A stretch of 64,000 nt of DNA, from positions 1 through 64,000 of the forward strand of contig NZ_JACSWB010000175.1 in assembly GCF_016888135.1 (NCBI RefSeq), read 5' to 3'. The position numbers and the translations under genes were made by a program. The notes beneath the pieces are model-generated. The model was not told where the DNA came from, ran no database searches, and saw only the letters and a program-made list of their open reading frames with translations. How positions within the stretch are numbered: the first letter of the stretch is position 1; every line of letters begins with the position of its first letter. This document shows, piece after piece, positions 26,453-35,429 of the stretch. This DNA is from Leptolyngbya sp. CCY15150 (GTDB lineage: Bacteria; Cyanobacteriota; Cyanobacteriia; RECH01).

Positions 26453-27931
26453 ATGTTTGATGCCCTAAACGAGCGATTGGAAGGAGCCTGGAAAAAGCTT
26501 CGCGGTCAAGACAAGATTTCCGATGCCAACATTCAGGAAGCCCTGCGGGAAGTGCGGCGGGCCTTGCTGGAGGCAGATGTCAGTCTGCAGGTGGTGAAAG
26601 ATTTTGTCGCTGAGGTGCAAACCCGAGCGCAAGGGGCTGAGGTGATCTCCGGCGTCCGTCCCGACCAACAGTTCATCAAACTTGTCTACGACCAGCTCGT
26701 GGAGGTGATGGGGGAAACCAATGCTCCCCTAGCCCAAGCGGAAGACGGGCCCACCATTGTGCTGATGGCCGGTTTGCAAGGGACAGGGAAAACCACCGCC
26801 TCGGCTAAGCTAGCGCTGCACCTACGTAAGCAAGATCGCTCCACCCTGCTGGTGGCCACTGACGTCTACCGGCCGGCGGCGATCGATCAGTTGATTACCC
26901 TGGGTAAGCAGATTAATGTGCCGGTGTTTGAGCTAGGCAGCGATGCCAATCCCGTGGAGATCGCCCGCCAAGGGGTGGCGCGAGCTCGGGAAGAGGGCAT
27001 TGATACGGTGATTATCGACACGGCAGGTCGGCTGCAAATTGACCAAGACATGATGGGCGAGTTGGCCCAGGTCAAGGAGATGGTGCAGCCCCACGAAGTT
27101 TTGCTGGTGGTGGATGCCATGACCGGGCAAGAGGCCGCCAACCTCACCCGCACCTTCCATGAGCAAATTGGGGTCACCGGTGCCATTCTCACCAAGATGG
27201 ATGGCGATACCCGAGGGGGTGCTGCCCTGTCGGTGCGCCGTATTTCCGGACAGCCGATTAAGTTCATCGGGGTAGGCGAAAAGGTGGAGGCCCTACAGCC
27301 CTTCTTCCCCGATCGCATGGCCTCCCGCATTTTGGGCATGGGTGATGTGCTCACCCTGGTGGAAAAAGCCCAGGAAGAGGTGGATTTTGCTGAAGCAGAG
27401 AAGATGCAGGAGAAAATCCTCTCCGCTCAGTTTGATTTTGACGACTTCCTCAAGCAAATGCGCCTGTTGAAAAACATGGGCTCCTTGGGCGGCTTGATGA
27501 AGCTGATCCCCGGCATGGGCAAAATCTCCAGCGATCAGCTAGAGCAAGGCGAAGTCCAGCTCAAGCGATCGGAAGCCATGATCAACTCCATGACCAAGGA
27601 GGAGCGCAAAAATCCAGAGATCCTGTCCGGGTCGCCCAGCCGCCGTAAGCGCGTCGCCCAAGGGTCGGGTCATAGCCTCAATGATGTCAGCAAGCTGGTC
27701 AGCGATTTCCAGCGTATGCGCACCATGATGCAGCAAATGGGCAGCGGGCAGATGCCAGGCATGGGAATGCCGGGTATGGGCGGCATGGGCAATCCCTTTG
27801 GCGGTGGCGGCGGGATGCCAGGCATGGGCGGTGGCGGGCCGCGTCCCGGCTGGCGAGGCTATCCTGGCGGCGGCACGGCGGGCAAAAAGAAAAAGAAAGA
27901 CAAGAAGAAAAAAGGCTTTGGCTCCCTCTAG
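26453..27931 (+). CDS. ffh: Signal recognition particle protein Ffh
   Basis: 492 residues. N domain (1-90), GTPase G domain with P-loop GLQGTGKTT (107-115), DTAGRLQ and TKMDGDTRGG, then the methionine-rich M domain (about 300-430) with the RNA-binding SGSPSRRKRVAQGSG. The C-terminus is a Gly-Met repeat ending in a lysine-rich tail. It binds signal sequences and 4.5S RNA and targets ribosomes to the membrane. First of a co-directional set with rpsP, khpA and phoH. Confidence 0.97.
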   Translation: MFDALNERLEGAWKKLRGQDKISDANIQEALREVRRALLEADVSLQVVKDFVAEVQTRAQGAEVISGVRPDQQFIKLVYDQLVEVMGETNAPLAQAEDGPTIVLMAGLQGTGKTTASAKLALHLRKQDRSTLLVATDVYRPAAIDQLITLGKQINVPVFELGSDANPVEIARQGVARAREEGIDTVIIDTAGRLQIDQDMMGELAQVKEMVQPHEVLLVVDAMTGQEAANLTRTFHEQIGVTGAILTKMDGDTRGGAALSVRRISGQPIKFIGVGEKVEALQPFFPDRMASRILGMGDVLTLVEKAQEEVDFAEAEKMQEKILSAQFDFDDFLKQMRLLKNMGSLGGLMKLIPGMGKISSDQLEQGEVQLKRSEAMINSMTKEERKNPEILSGSPSRRKRVAQGSGHSLNDVSKLVSDFQRMRTMMQQMGSGQMPGMGMPGMGGMGNPFGGGGGMPGMGGGGPRPGWRGYPGGGTAGKKKKKDKKKKGFGSL

Positions 27932-27992
27932 CGATCGCCCCTTTAGACCTCCAGCATTGAAGCGGCGCTACGCCAATCCATGTAATCGATGA

Positions 27993-27998
27993 TATAAT
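27993..27998 (+). promoter_or_regulatory. Possible -10 element upstream of rpsP
   Basis: A consensus TATAAT lies in gatgatataatcatg in the 278-bp spacer between ffh and rpsP. No good -35 at the right distance was found, so an extended or weak promoter with a leader of about 200 nt is only a suggestion. Confidence 0.3.
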
Positions 27999-28209
27999 CA
28001 TGTACTTGGTGTTTAACCCGTATGTCGCTGGGGTCAAGGGGCTAAGTTTGACTTGGCACGTCGTCAGCCAGTCAGTACCTACAGCCCAAGGCTAAGGTCA
28101 CGTCATGGGGGTTGTCGCTAGCCCTGCCAGCGCGATCGCTTGGAGATAGGGTCAAGAATTTTGTGTTGATGGTCTACGTTCAGTTGTTTTAGGAGAACTC
28201 TTTTCAGGC

Positions 28210-28566
28210 ATGATCAAACTGCGATTGAAGCGGTTCGGCAAAAAGCGTGAAGCCAGCTACCGCATTGTTGCTATGGATAGCAGCGCTCGTCGGGACGGAC
28301 GCCCCTTGGAAGAACTAGGGTTCTACAATCCGCGTACCGATGAAACCCGTTTAGATGTCGATGGAATCCTCCGTCGCCTGCAGCAGGGCGCACAGCCCAC
28401 TGAGACCGTTCGTCATATTCTGGAGCGCGCCAGCATCCTAGAGCGTCCCGTATCCAAATATGCTCCGAAAGATTCTGCTGTGGCAGTTGCTGAGCCTGCT
28501 ACCGAGACCGCTACTGAGACCGCTGTAGAAGCGGCTCCATCTGAGGATAGTTCCGAGGCTGAATAA
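28210..28566 (+). CDS. rpsP: 30S ribosomal protein S16
   Basis: 118 residues beginning [19 protein letters not shown], followed by the family block [17 protein letters not shown]. The first 80 residues are the conserved S16 core of the small subunit; the rest is a low-complexity Ala/Glu/Thr tail, with alternating ATETATETA units, common in cyanobacterial forms. A ribosome site aggaga precedes the ATG. khpA follows 4 bp after the stop. Confidence 0.98.
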   Translation: MIKLRLKRFGKKREASYRIVAMDSSARRDGRPLEELGFYNPRTDETRLDVDGILRRLQQGAQPTETVRHILERASILERPVSKYAPKDSAVAVAEPATETATETAVEAAPSEDSSEAE

Positions 28567-28570
28567 GTCC

Positions 28571-28951
28571 ATGTCTGACCCCTCCGCCTTGCCATCCCCT
28601 GCAGAATCTACGCCCAACTATGAGGCGCTGCTGCGGTTCTTAATTGAGCCGTTTCTAGAGCAGCCTGCCACCTTGAGCGTCGATTGTGAATATATGCCCA
28701 CATCCAATCGGGTGTGGCTGCGGGTGGCCTTTGAGGAATCCGATCGCGGGCGAGTGTTTGGTCGGGGTGGGCGAAATATTCAAGCCATTCGGACGGTATT
28801 GCGCATCGCGGCTCAGTCAGCCCAGCAGATAGCCCATCTTGATGTCTATGGACTACCCACTGAAGATGCGCCCCGACCAGCCGCACCGCGATCGTCCCGC
28901 CCTACTCCCCCCGTGCGGCCGCGATCGCGCAGTGCCCAAGACGAGTCCTAG
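28571..28951 (+). CDS. khpA: KhpA-like KH-domain RNA-binding protein
   Basis: 126 residues with one type II KH domain: YEALLRFLIEPFLEQP, then VWLRVAFEESDRGRVFGRGGRNIQAIRTVLR carrying the GRGG loop (GxxG) that contacts RNA. The C-terminus is a Pro/Arg/Ser-rich tail. Homologues act with KhpB as global RNA chaperones in Firmicutes; in cyanobacteria the gene is conserved beside rpsP, 4 bp apart here, implying translational coupling and a link to ribosome or SRP biogenesis. Confidence 0.9.
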   Translation: MSDPSALPSPAESTPNYEALLRFLIEPFLEQPATLSVDCEYMPTSNRVWLRVAFEESDRGRVFGRGGRNIQAIRTVLRIAAQSAQQIAHLDVYGLPTEDAPRPAAPRSSRPTPPVRPRSRSAQDES

Positions 28952-29002
28952 GGTGAGAATGATAGGGTGGGAATCATGTTCTCACCGTAGGTATTGTTGT
29001 GT

Positions 29003-30001
29003 ATGACCCAGATGCTGACGGTTGAGTTGCCAAGTCCAGAGAGTGCGATCGCCCTGGCAGGCCCCCAAGAAGCAAATTTAAAACAGCTATCAAAGCATAC
29101 CGGCACCTCCATCGTGCTGCGTGGGCAGCAGGTGCTGATTTCGGGCTCAGATGCCCAAATGCGCCGCTGTAAAGACTTAATCGATCTGCTGCAGCCCTAT
29201 TGGGAAACCGGATCCCCGGTGACGTCGGTGGACATCCAAACCGTGTCCCATGCCTGGGATACCCAGCGACAGGTGGAGCTGCAGGCCCTCCAGTCTGATG
29301 TTTTGGCCCGCACGCGCCGCGGTGAGGCGGTACGCGCCAAAACTCTCCGCCAGCGCCACTATATTCAGGCTATTCGCAGCCACGACCTCACCTTTTGCAT
29401 TGGCCCAGCCGGCACCGGGAAAACCTACCTAGCCGCTGTGGTGGCGGTGCAGGCGCTGCTGAATAATGAGTATGAGCGTCTGATTTTGACTCGACCAGCG
29501 GTGGAAGCCGGGGAACGGTTGGGGTTTTTGCCGGGGGATTTGCAGCAAAAAATTAACCCCTACCTGCGTCCGCTCTACGATGCGCTCTACGAATTCTTAG
29601 ATGCGGAGAAAATCCCCAGCCTCATGGAGCGTGGGGTGATTGAAGTGGCTCCCTTGGCCTACATGCGGGGACGCACCCTGAATAAAGCCTTTGTGATTTT
29701 GGATGAGGCGCAAAATACTACCCCAGCCCAGATGAAAATGGTGCTGACGCGGCTAGGCTTTCAGTCGCGCATGGTGGTGACCGGCGATGTCACCCAAACC
29801 GATCTACCCCACTACCAGCAGTCGGGCTTGGCTGTGGCAGAGAAAATTCTTCATCGGGTGGAGGGCATTGCCTTCTGCCATCTGACCGCATCGGACGTGG
29901 TGCGCCATCCCCTTGTGCAGCGGATTGTGGCGGCCTATGAGCGCCAAGAACAATCGACACCCCTGCGATCGCCAGATCTGCGGTCGAGCGATCGCCCCTA
30001 A
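29003..30001 (+). CDS. phoH: PhoH family ATPase
   Basis: 332 residues from the ATG at 29003. An N-terminal region with a KH-like fold (LKQLSKHTGTSIVLRGQQVLISG) precedes the PhoH ATPase: Walker A GPAGTGKTY, LTRPAVEAGERLGFLPGDL, Walker B FVILDEAQNTTPAQMKM and the sensor VVTGDVTQTDLP. PhoH proteins are RNA-linked ATPases, in some bacteria tied to rRNA processing. Its place after rpsP-khpA supports an RNA-metabolism role. Confidence 0.93.
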   Translation: MTQMLTVELPSPESAIALAGPQEANLKQLSKHTGTSIVLRGQQVLISGSDAQMRRCKDLIDLLQPYWETGSPVTSVDIQTVSHAWDTQRQVELQALQSDVLARTRRGEAVRAKTLRQRHYIQAIRSHDLTFCIGPAGTGKTYLAAVVAVQALLNNEYERLILTRPAVEAGERLGFLPGDLQQKINPYLRPLYDALYEFLDAEKIPSLMERGVIEVAPLAYMRGRTLNKAFVILDEAQNTTPAQMKMVLTRLGFQSRMVVTGDVTQTDLPHYQQSGLAVAEKILHRVEGIAFCHLTASDVVRHPLVQRIVAAYERQEQSTPLRSPDLRSSDRP

Positions 30002-30062
30002 TATCGCCCTAGCCCAACCTCCAACCGTCGTCGAAGGCGATCGCTATCATGGAGATAGCACG

Positions 30063-30650
30063 ATGAAGGACAGGCAGATGAATCGTACTCTGAACCTTGG
30101 TCTAGCCGCAGCGCTGGGGATCGGTATGGTTGGCATCGTTCCACAAGCGATCGCCCTCCAACTTGCCGATGGCACCGTTTATTTTGAGCGCCCGCCTAGT
30201 TTAATCGACACCAGTACCAGCCGCTCCACCGCCTCCACTGCCGGCGGCACCTATTACTTCACCCTAGAGGTGCCAGACAATGCCGGTGAACCCCTCAAAA
30301 CCGTGGCGATCGCCCCCGAGTCGGGCAACAGCGCCAGTCAACGCATCCGTTACCGCACCGACCGCACCACCGCCTTTGCAGGTACCCGGCGCAGCCGGGG
30401 AGAGGCCCTGGCGATTCAGTCCACGGCGTATGACGAGGAAACCCAGGCCTTAACCGTCGAGTTTGAGCCTGCCGTACCTCCTGGCACCACGGTCACCTTA
30501 GCCATCCGCCCCGAGCGCAATCCGCGCCGTGATGGCGTGTACCTCTTTGGCGTCACGGCCTATCCCCCTGGTGAGCAGACCCATGGGCAGTTTCTCGGCT
30601 ACGGTCGGCTACATTTTTATCAACCCGACTACCGGCCCTTCTGGCATTGA
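30063..30650 (+). CDS. DUF2808 domain secreted protein
   Basis: 195 residues from the ATG at 30063 (ggaga eight bases upstream; an alternative ATG is at 30078). A signal peptide spans about 5-31 with likely cleavage after AIA. The mature part is beta-rich: GGTYYFTLEVPDNAGEPLKTVAI, FEPAVPPGTTVTLAIRP and YLFGVTAYPPG are typical DUF2808 blocks. Widespread in cyanobacteria, extracytoplasmic, function unknown. Convergent with the phosphatase gene. Confidence 0.82.
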   Translation: MKDRQMNRTLNLGLAAALGIGMVGIVPQAIALQLADGTVYFERPPSLIDTSTSRSTASTAGGTYYFTLEVPDNAGEPLKTVAIAPESGNSASQRIRYRTDRTTAFAGTRRSRGEALAIQSTAYDEETQALTVEFEPAVPPGTTVTLAIRPERNPRRDGVYLFGVTAYPPGEQTHGQFLGYGRLHFYQPDYRPFWH

Positions 30651-30702
30651 CATCCACGCCCATGAGCTGCAAGCCTGCTTGAGTCCTACCGAGGAGGCGA
30701 AG

Positions 30703-32076
30703 CTACAGTGCGCCTGCCGCCGTTTTATCTAAGACACTGCCGCTAGTGGTAATGTTCATGGCTCGTAGCACCGGCAAGCCCTCCGCTCCATGGGGGTAGT
30801 CGATGACGCTGACGGCACCATTACCTTGCTTAAACCGCCAAAATTGGTCGGGGCCAAGGTTCATCAAGTCACAAAGAATAGCCTTATTGACAGCATCGTG
30901 GGCGACGACCAGCACCGTAGGCAAGGGTTCCCCAGGCTGCGCCACGGGTGTAGAACGGGCGATCGCTTCCCAGGCTGTTGCCGATCGCGTCCAGACATCC
31001 TGTAGGTTCTCGCCGTCGGGCATTTGCACCGTTTCGGGCGCGACTTTCCAATCTTGCAGCTCGGTGGCATAGTCCACCTCAATCTCTTCTTCCAGCTTGC
31101 CTTCCCAGAGACCGTGACTAATTTCCTTCAACCCCTCCATCAGCTCCAGGTCGAGACCGGCGTGGTGGGTGAGGATCGATTCCGCTGTTTGCTTAGGGCG
31201 TAGGAGGGGACTGGTGATGGCGCGGGTCAAGGACACATCTTTGAGATATTCCGCTGCACCAGCCGCTTGGGCATAGCCGTTTTCATTGAGAGGAATATCC
31301 ATCTGTCCCTGGAAACGCTTATCGCGGTTCCAATCGGTTTCCCCATGGCGCACCAGCAAGAGCCGGAAGCCGCCTTGCCCGGCCCGAACTGCAGGTAAGG
31401 GTTTACCAAGGTGGGCCGTTAGGTTCATCGACTCAAGCTGAGCTGGCTCACCCCAGCCATGGGGGAAGTTCAATACGCTGATGCCGCAATTGGATTGGTA
31501 GAGACGCACATAATGTTCGGGCTGTAGGCCCAACGCCGTTGCGATCAACACGCGGTTGATGCCGCTGTGGGCCACCACCAAAATCGTCTGCCCAGCGTGG
31601 CGGGGGAGGGTATCTTTCCAAAACTGGGTGGCTTGGTCAAACAAATCCAGCAGCGGATAGATGGTGGTCGTTCCTGCCTCTGTGACCTGCTCCATGGTCA
31701 ACCGATGGGGTTCTTGGTGCCACAGGCGCGCCTGTTCGGGAAACTGTTCCTCGACCTCTTTGAAGGTCAACCCTTCCCAGTTCACCAAGTTAATCTCTTT
31801 GAGATCATCTCGTTGCTGGAGGGCGGGCACGGCTTGTCTGGGTGCCAGGGTTTCGAGGATTAAGGTAGCGGTTTGCTGGGCCCGCTGGAGTGGACTGCAG
31901 TAGGCCGCGTCTAGGGCAATACCTTGCAGAGCTTGTCCTACCTGGATGGCCCCTTGCTGGCCCAGGTCAGTCAGGGTCGATTCGTCGCACTGTCCCTGAA
32001 TTTTCCGCAAAACGTTGTAGGTGCTCTCGCCGTGTCGTACGAGAATGACGCGAGTATTCAGGGTTCTGTCCTCCAA
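30703..32076 (-). CDS. Double-domain histidine phosphatase
   Basis: 457 residues made of two complete histidine-phosphatase (phosphoglycerate-mutase-like) domains. Each has an RHG motif with the phospho-accepting His (His15 in LVRHGEST; His244 in LVRHGETDWN) and a second His in a VVAHSG or VVAHDA motif. Both active sites look intact, so this is an internal duplication and fusion. Cofactor-dependent mutase, phosphoserine phosphatase or sugar-phosphatase activities all occur in the family; the substrate cannot be told. Confidence 0.88.
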   Translation of the reverse strand: MEDRTLNTRVILVRHGESTYNVLRKIQGQCDESTLTDLGQQGAIQVGQALQGIALDAAYCSPLQRAQQTATLILETLAPRQAVPALQQRDDLKEINLVNWEGLTFKEVEEQFPEQARLWHQEPHRLTMEQVTEAGTTTIYPLLDLFDQATQFWKDTLPRHAGQTILVVAHSGINRVLIATALGLQPEHYVRLYQSNCGISVLNFPHGWGEPAQLESMNLTAHLGKPLPAVRAGQGGFRLLLVRHGETDWNRDKRFQGQMDIPLNENGYAQAAGAAEYLKDVSLTRAITSPLLRPKQTAESILTHHAGLDLELMEGLKEISHGLWEGKLEEEIEVDYATELQDWKVAPETVQMPDGENLQDVWTRSATAWEAIARSTPVAQPGEPLPTVLVVAHDAVNKAILCDLMNLGPDQFWRFKQGNGAVSVIDYPHGAEGLPVLRAMNITTSGSVLDKTAAGAL

Positions 32077-32227
32077 TATCTGTATCGATGAATGATGGCC
32101 AGGCCAAGGCGATCGCTGCTTGACCTACCATGGGCTACAAAAATTTTACCGGTCTCGGTTCCGATCCCCAAAGATTGTCTCATAATCCCTGAGCGATCGC
32201 TGGTGAACGATCACTGGCGTTAACCCA

Positions 32228-32536
32228 TCACTCGTCGCCACAGGGAGCGGCTTCGTCCACCTCAGCCGCTTTGGGCCAAAGCATTCGCACGCCCATGACC
32301 GCAAAGCCAACCGCAGCAATGGTTTTCACCCAATGGACAGGCAGCAATTGCGAAACGCCTTCCCCCAGCCACACGCCCAAGAAACTCGCCAACAATAAGG
32401 CAGCGGAGGTGCCCAAGAATACCGCTCGCAGGGACTTGGAGCTACCGCCAAGGGCGATCGCTGCAATTTGACTCTTATCGCCTAGTTCCGACAAAAATAC
32501 GGTGACGAAACTGAGGCCGAGGAGATTGAAATCCAT
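32228..32536 (-). CDS. Half-size GDT1/TMEM165 transporter
   Basis: 102 residues with three hydrophobic segments and one copy of the family motif E-x-G-D-K-S/T (LSELGDKSQIAA, about residue 16-22). Full UPF0016/GDT1 proteins carry two such motifs; this and the next gene each have one, so they probably pair as a heterodimer. In Synechocystis the two-motif Mnx exports manganese and the one-motif Hmx1/Hmx2 act together. A cation (manganese or calcium) export role at the plasma or thylakoid membrane is likely. Confidence 0.88.
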   Translation of the reverse strand: MDFNLLGLSFVTVFLSELGDKSQIAAIALGGSSKSLRAVFLGTSAALLLASFLGVWLGEGVSQLLPVHWVKTIAAVGFAVMGVRMLWPKAAEVDEAAPCGDE

Positions 32537-32578
32537 GGTGGCTTGAGTCCTCTCAATGGGGCAAAACAGGTGGCTGCA

Positions 32579-33019
32579 CTAGAGTTGAACAATGTCCCAC
32601 ACCAGCCATAGGGAAATGCTGATCAGCAGCGTTCCCACCGATTTTTCTAGGACTGCTTCGGAAACTCGGTTCGAAAGCCAGCGCCCCACCAAAACCCCAA
32701 TGAGACTTGTGGTAACCAGCGCGGCCCCAGCTCCGAGGAAGACGATCCAGGGTGCCTGGGATTCGGCACTCATCAGCAGGGTGGTGAGCTGGGTTTTGTC
32801 GCCCAACTCGGCCAGAAAAATCGTGATAAAGGTCGAAACAAAAATCTTAGACTCAATCTGCAGCGTCAGACCCTGGACACCTGTCGGCGGAGCGGCTGGG
32901 GAGCTAGGAGTCGCTCCGGAGTCGGCTGCTTGCACCTCAGCCTCCTCTAGAACCGCTACGGATGGGGTGGATAGCGGGGGAAGCTGAGTGGATGAAGACG
33001 GGGGCGGCAGGTTAGTCAC
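32579..33019 (-). CDS. Half-size GDT1/TMEM165 transporter, partner
   Basis: 146 residues: a 50-residue proline/serine-rich N-terminal extension, then three hydrophobic segments with one ELGDK motif (FLAELGDKTQLTTLLM). It lies 42 bp upstream of the other half-size gene on the same strand, consistent with co-production of an Hmx1/Hmx2-like pair. The long soluble N-terminus is not shared by its partner. Confidence 0.87.
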   Translation of the reverse strand: MTNLPPPSSSTQLPPLSTPSVAVLEEAEVQAADSGATPSSPAAPPTGVQGLTLQIESKIFVSTFITIFLAELGDKTQLTTLLMSAESQAPWIVFLGAGAALVTTSLIGVLVGRWLSNRVSEAVLEKSVGTLLISISLWLVWDIVQL

Positions 33020-33157
33020 AGGCAGCAGGTTATTTCATTTTCTTTTCATATTATTCCTTAGAAAGGCAAGCGATCGCAACCCGATCGCTCTCGAATCAGT
33101 CTCAGCTTGGCGTTAGATCACCCCATCTACGCTATTTTCAAGGGTTGGAAACCAGCC

Positions 33158-33508
33158 TCAAATGCCGACGGCGTGGTTGAAACGCAGCATTTCTAAACTG
33201 CGATCGCCATAGATGCCTTCGATATGCTCGTGGCAACATTCAATGGCAAAGTCGTTGAGTTCGTCTGGGCTGACGCCAAACAGGTCTTCAAACACATCCG
33301 CCTGCACCCGGCAAAACCGAGGGCGATCGTCATAGATGCTGCATTCCCGCGATTGGGCATTGTAGTGAATGCACCAGCCGTCATCGCCCACCATGCTGAG
33401 GTAGAGAGCTAGTTCGTCGGGGTCGAGGTAGGTATCAAGGTCTGGACGTTCTGTGGGATCGAGCTGGCAGCAAGCCCCACATTGTTTAACACATTGCCAA
33501 GTGGCCAT
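33158..33508 (-). CDS. YkgJ family cysteine-cluster protein
   Basis: 116 residues with the CVKQCGACCQLD motif near the start and further cysteines in ECSIYDDRPRFCRV, the arrangement of the YkgJ/UPF0153 family thought to bind zinc or an iron-sulfur cluster. Function unknown. Alone between GDT1 genes and psb30. Confidence 0.86.
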   Translation of the reverse strand: MATWQCVKQCGACCQLDPTERPDLDTYLDPDELALYLSMVGDDGWCIHYNAQSRECSIYDDRPRFCRVQADVFEDLFGVSPDELNDFAIECCHEHIEGIYGDRSLEMLRFNHAVGI

Positions 33509-33872
33509 TAGTCTGCTGAAGAGTAGGAGTGAATGGTGGGGGAAGGGTTACATCGAGGGGGCGACCTAGTGCGATTCAGGTTATCCGGGAGCGATCGCGT
33601 TTGGCTGAATTATGAGGTGCCATGCTCCATCCAGAAGAATGGCCCTCATCGTCGCATAGGCTGGTTTCATCAAGGTTGTGGGTGATCAACCAGGGATGCA
33701 GGCTGGGAAATCACGACCCTTGCTTTCGCCGTTAAGGGCAACCGTCCTAATTTTTGTAAAATTCCTTAAAATATCGGTGAGCTTCCCCTGTACTATGGTA
33801 CCGGGAATCTGTCTGAGTTCCCGCTATAGTTTAAGCTAAGCACGTTTACTGATCGAAACTTTGGGAGGAGCG
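33509..33872. other. Spacer upstream of psb30
   Basis: No gene seen. It should contain the psb30 promoter; a TATAGT element at about 33822-33827 is a candidate -10, and gggagga at 33863-33869 is the ribosome site. HIP1 occurs at about 33592. Confidence 0.35.
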
Positions 33873-34004
33873 ATGGAGGCTTTAACAAGCATTATTGGTG
33901 GCGTTAACTGGGAAGCGATCGCGCAGTTGACCTTGGTTGGAATGATTATGATTGCTGGGCCAGTGGTGATTTTTGTGTTGGCAGCCCGAGGCGGCGATCT
34001 CTAA
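33873..34004 (+). CDS. psb30: Photosystem II protein Psb30 (Ycf12)
   Basis: A 43-residue single-span membrane protein: a short polar N-terminus, the conserved AQLT stretch, hydrophobic helix (about 20-37) and the AGPVVIFVLAARGG end that marks Psb30. It sits at the periphery of photosystem II near cytochrome b559 and stabilises the complex. A strong gggagga site 3 bases before the ATG and a HIP1-bearing terminator (34038-34078) frame it as monocistronic. Confidence 0.9.
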   Translation: MEALTSIIGGVNWEAIAQLTLVGMIMIAGPVVIFVLAARGGDL

Positions 34005-34037
34005 GCCTGACATTAACCAGCCCCCGTAATTCTATAG

Positions 34038-34078
34038 AAGCGATCGCCCATCTCAACGATCAGGGCGATCGCTTTTTT
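34038..34078 (+). terminator. Rho-independent terminator of psb30
   Basis: A perfect inverted repeat aagcgatcgccc / gggcgatcgctt, each arm containing a HIP1 octamer, ends in a run of T. It lies 34 bp after the psb30 stop. Confidence 0.85.
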
Positions 34079-34210
34079 TGCGCCAACCCAAGGTCGATCA
34101 CGGGATGGCAATCATGTGGCTTGCTTAGGCGTAGCCGTAACGCACGTCTATCTTTGAACGATGTCTGATCTCGCGACAGGTTCAGGATGATCGAACGGTT
34201 TATACCCAGC

Positions 34211-34243
34211 AAAAGACCTGAGCCATCACGACCCAGGTCTTTT
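34211..34243 (-). terminator. Terminator hairpin of sodB
   Basis: A 10-bp inverted repeat aaaagacctg (34211-34220) and caggtctttt (34234-34243) gives T4 on the minus strand, about 60 bp beyond the sodB stop. It could work in both directions. Confidence 0.75.
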
Positions 34244-34304
34244 GTCATTTCATAGATAACCCAAGTCTTATGACTGGGATGGTCTTATGACTGGGATAAC
34301 GCCC

Positions 34305-34904
34305 CTAAGCTGCGGCTAAGTTCTGACCAACGAAGTCCCAGTTCACCAGCTTATCGAGGAAGGTGGAGATGTAGTCTGGGCGCTTGTTTTGGTAATCCAA
34401 ATAGTAGGCATGTTCCCACACGTCCATGGTCAGCAGAGGCACTTGACCAGCGGTCAGAGGATTGTCTGCATTCAACGTCTTGGTGACCTTGAGGGTGCCG
34501 TTGTCGAGCACGAGCCAAGCCCAGCCGCTACCGAACTGAGTAGCTCCAGCCGTTTTGAAGGCTTCCACAAATTTGTCGAAGCTACCAAAGTCTGCATCAA
34601 TTTTGGACGCTAGCGTACCGCTGGGAGCGCCGCCACCGTTGGCCTTCATGCAGTTCCAGTAAAAGCTATGGTTCCAAGCTTGAGCCGCATTGTTGAAGAG
34701 GCCAGCTTTCGATGCATCGCCCGCGATCGCCTTGATCACGTCTTCAATGGATTTGCTGTCTAGATCGGTTCCAGACACCGCATCGTTAAACTTGCTCACG
34801 TAGGCGGCATGGTGCTTATCGTGGTGGAATTCTAGGGTGCCCTTAGAAATGTAGGGTTCTAGCGCAGTGTAGTCGTAGGGCAGTGCCGGCAATTCGTAAG
34901 CCAT
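34305..34904 (-). CDS. sodB: Iron superoxide dismutase
   Basis: 199 residues. Metal ligands are His27 (LEFHHDKHH), His79 (AWNHSFYW), Asp161 and His165 (MDVWEHAYYLDY). The TQFGSGWAWLV stretch and Ala/Gln pattern around residue 70 fit the Fe rather than Mn group. No signal peptide, so it is cytoplasmic and protects against photosynthetic superoxide. Monocistronic, with its own terminator hairpin. Confidence 0.96.
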   Translation of the reverse strand: MAYELPALPYDYTALEPYISKGTLEFHHDKHHAAYVSKFNDAVSGTDLDSKSIEDVIKAIAGDASKAGLFNNAAQAWNHSFYWNCMKANGGGAPSGTLASKIDADFGSFDKFVEAFKTAGATQFGSGWAWLVLDNGTLKVTKTLNADNPLTAGQVPLLTMDVWEHAYYLDYQNKRPDYISTFLDKLVNWDFVGQNLAAA

Positions 34905-35429
34905 AGGTGTTCATCCTTTCGCAGTAATCTTCATTGTGAGGCACACAGTCACGCTTTGTCTAAAGCCCTAGCAGTGCCAGGAAGCCTTAGCATACGTTCT
35001 ATCGTTAAGGTGTGCAGGGGTTGAGGTTGAAATGCTCAACGATCGCGTTGGCAAGCATCAGGTGTTGCCCTATCGATCTCTTTCTGCATCCTATCCTGCT
35101 GACTCCGATCACTTCATCCTCCGAAGGGGAGACGTTGTGAGAGACTCATGTAGGATTTCTTTACATTTTAGATCGGATCGTCTGATTTCTGTGTGGGACA
35201 GCAGACATGCAGTGCGAGAATCAAAAGGGGCTGGGCGAGTAGAGAGAAGGAGCGATCGCCTCGGTCTAGGTGTACCATCAGCCATAGCCTAGGTTTCTAT
35301 CTGGCTATAGAGGCGTAGGTCATCGAGCTGCGCCATCGACAAAAACCCTGAAAAGCGGGGATATCCCTACCTTGCCGCTTCCGTAAAGAAAAATTAAGAT
35401 CGTAGCAAGACGCTTCATTACATAGCCCT
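34905..35429. other. Spacer between sodB and acyltransferase genes
   Basis: A divergent spacer of 525 bp. One open frame (35032-35292) has unlikely composition and no family resemblance. I see only HIP1 and AT-rich stretches, presumably promoters. Confidence 0.4.

Noticed and set aside
35032-35292. 86-codon frame upstream of the acyltransferase
   Set aside because: Unlikely composition and no homology recognised; treated as promoter region.
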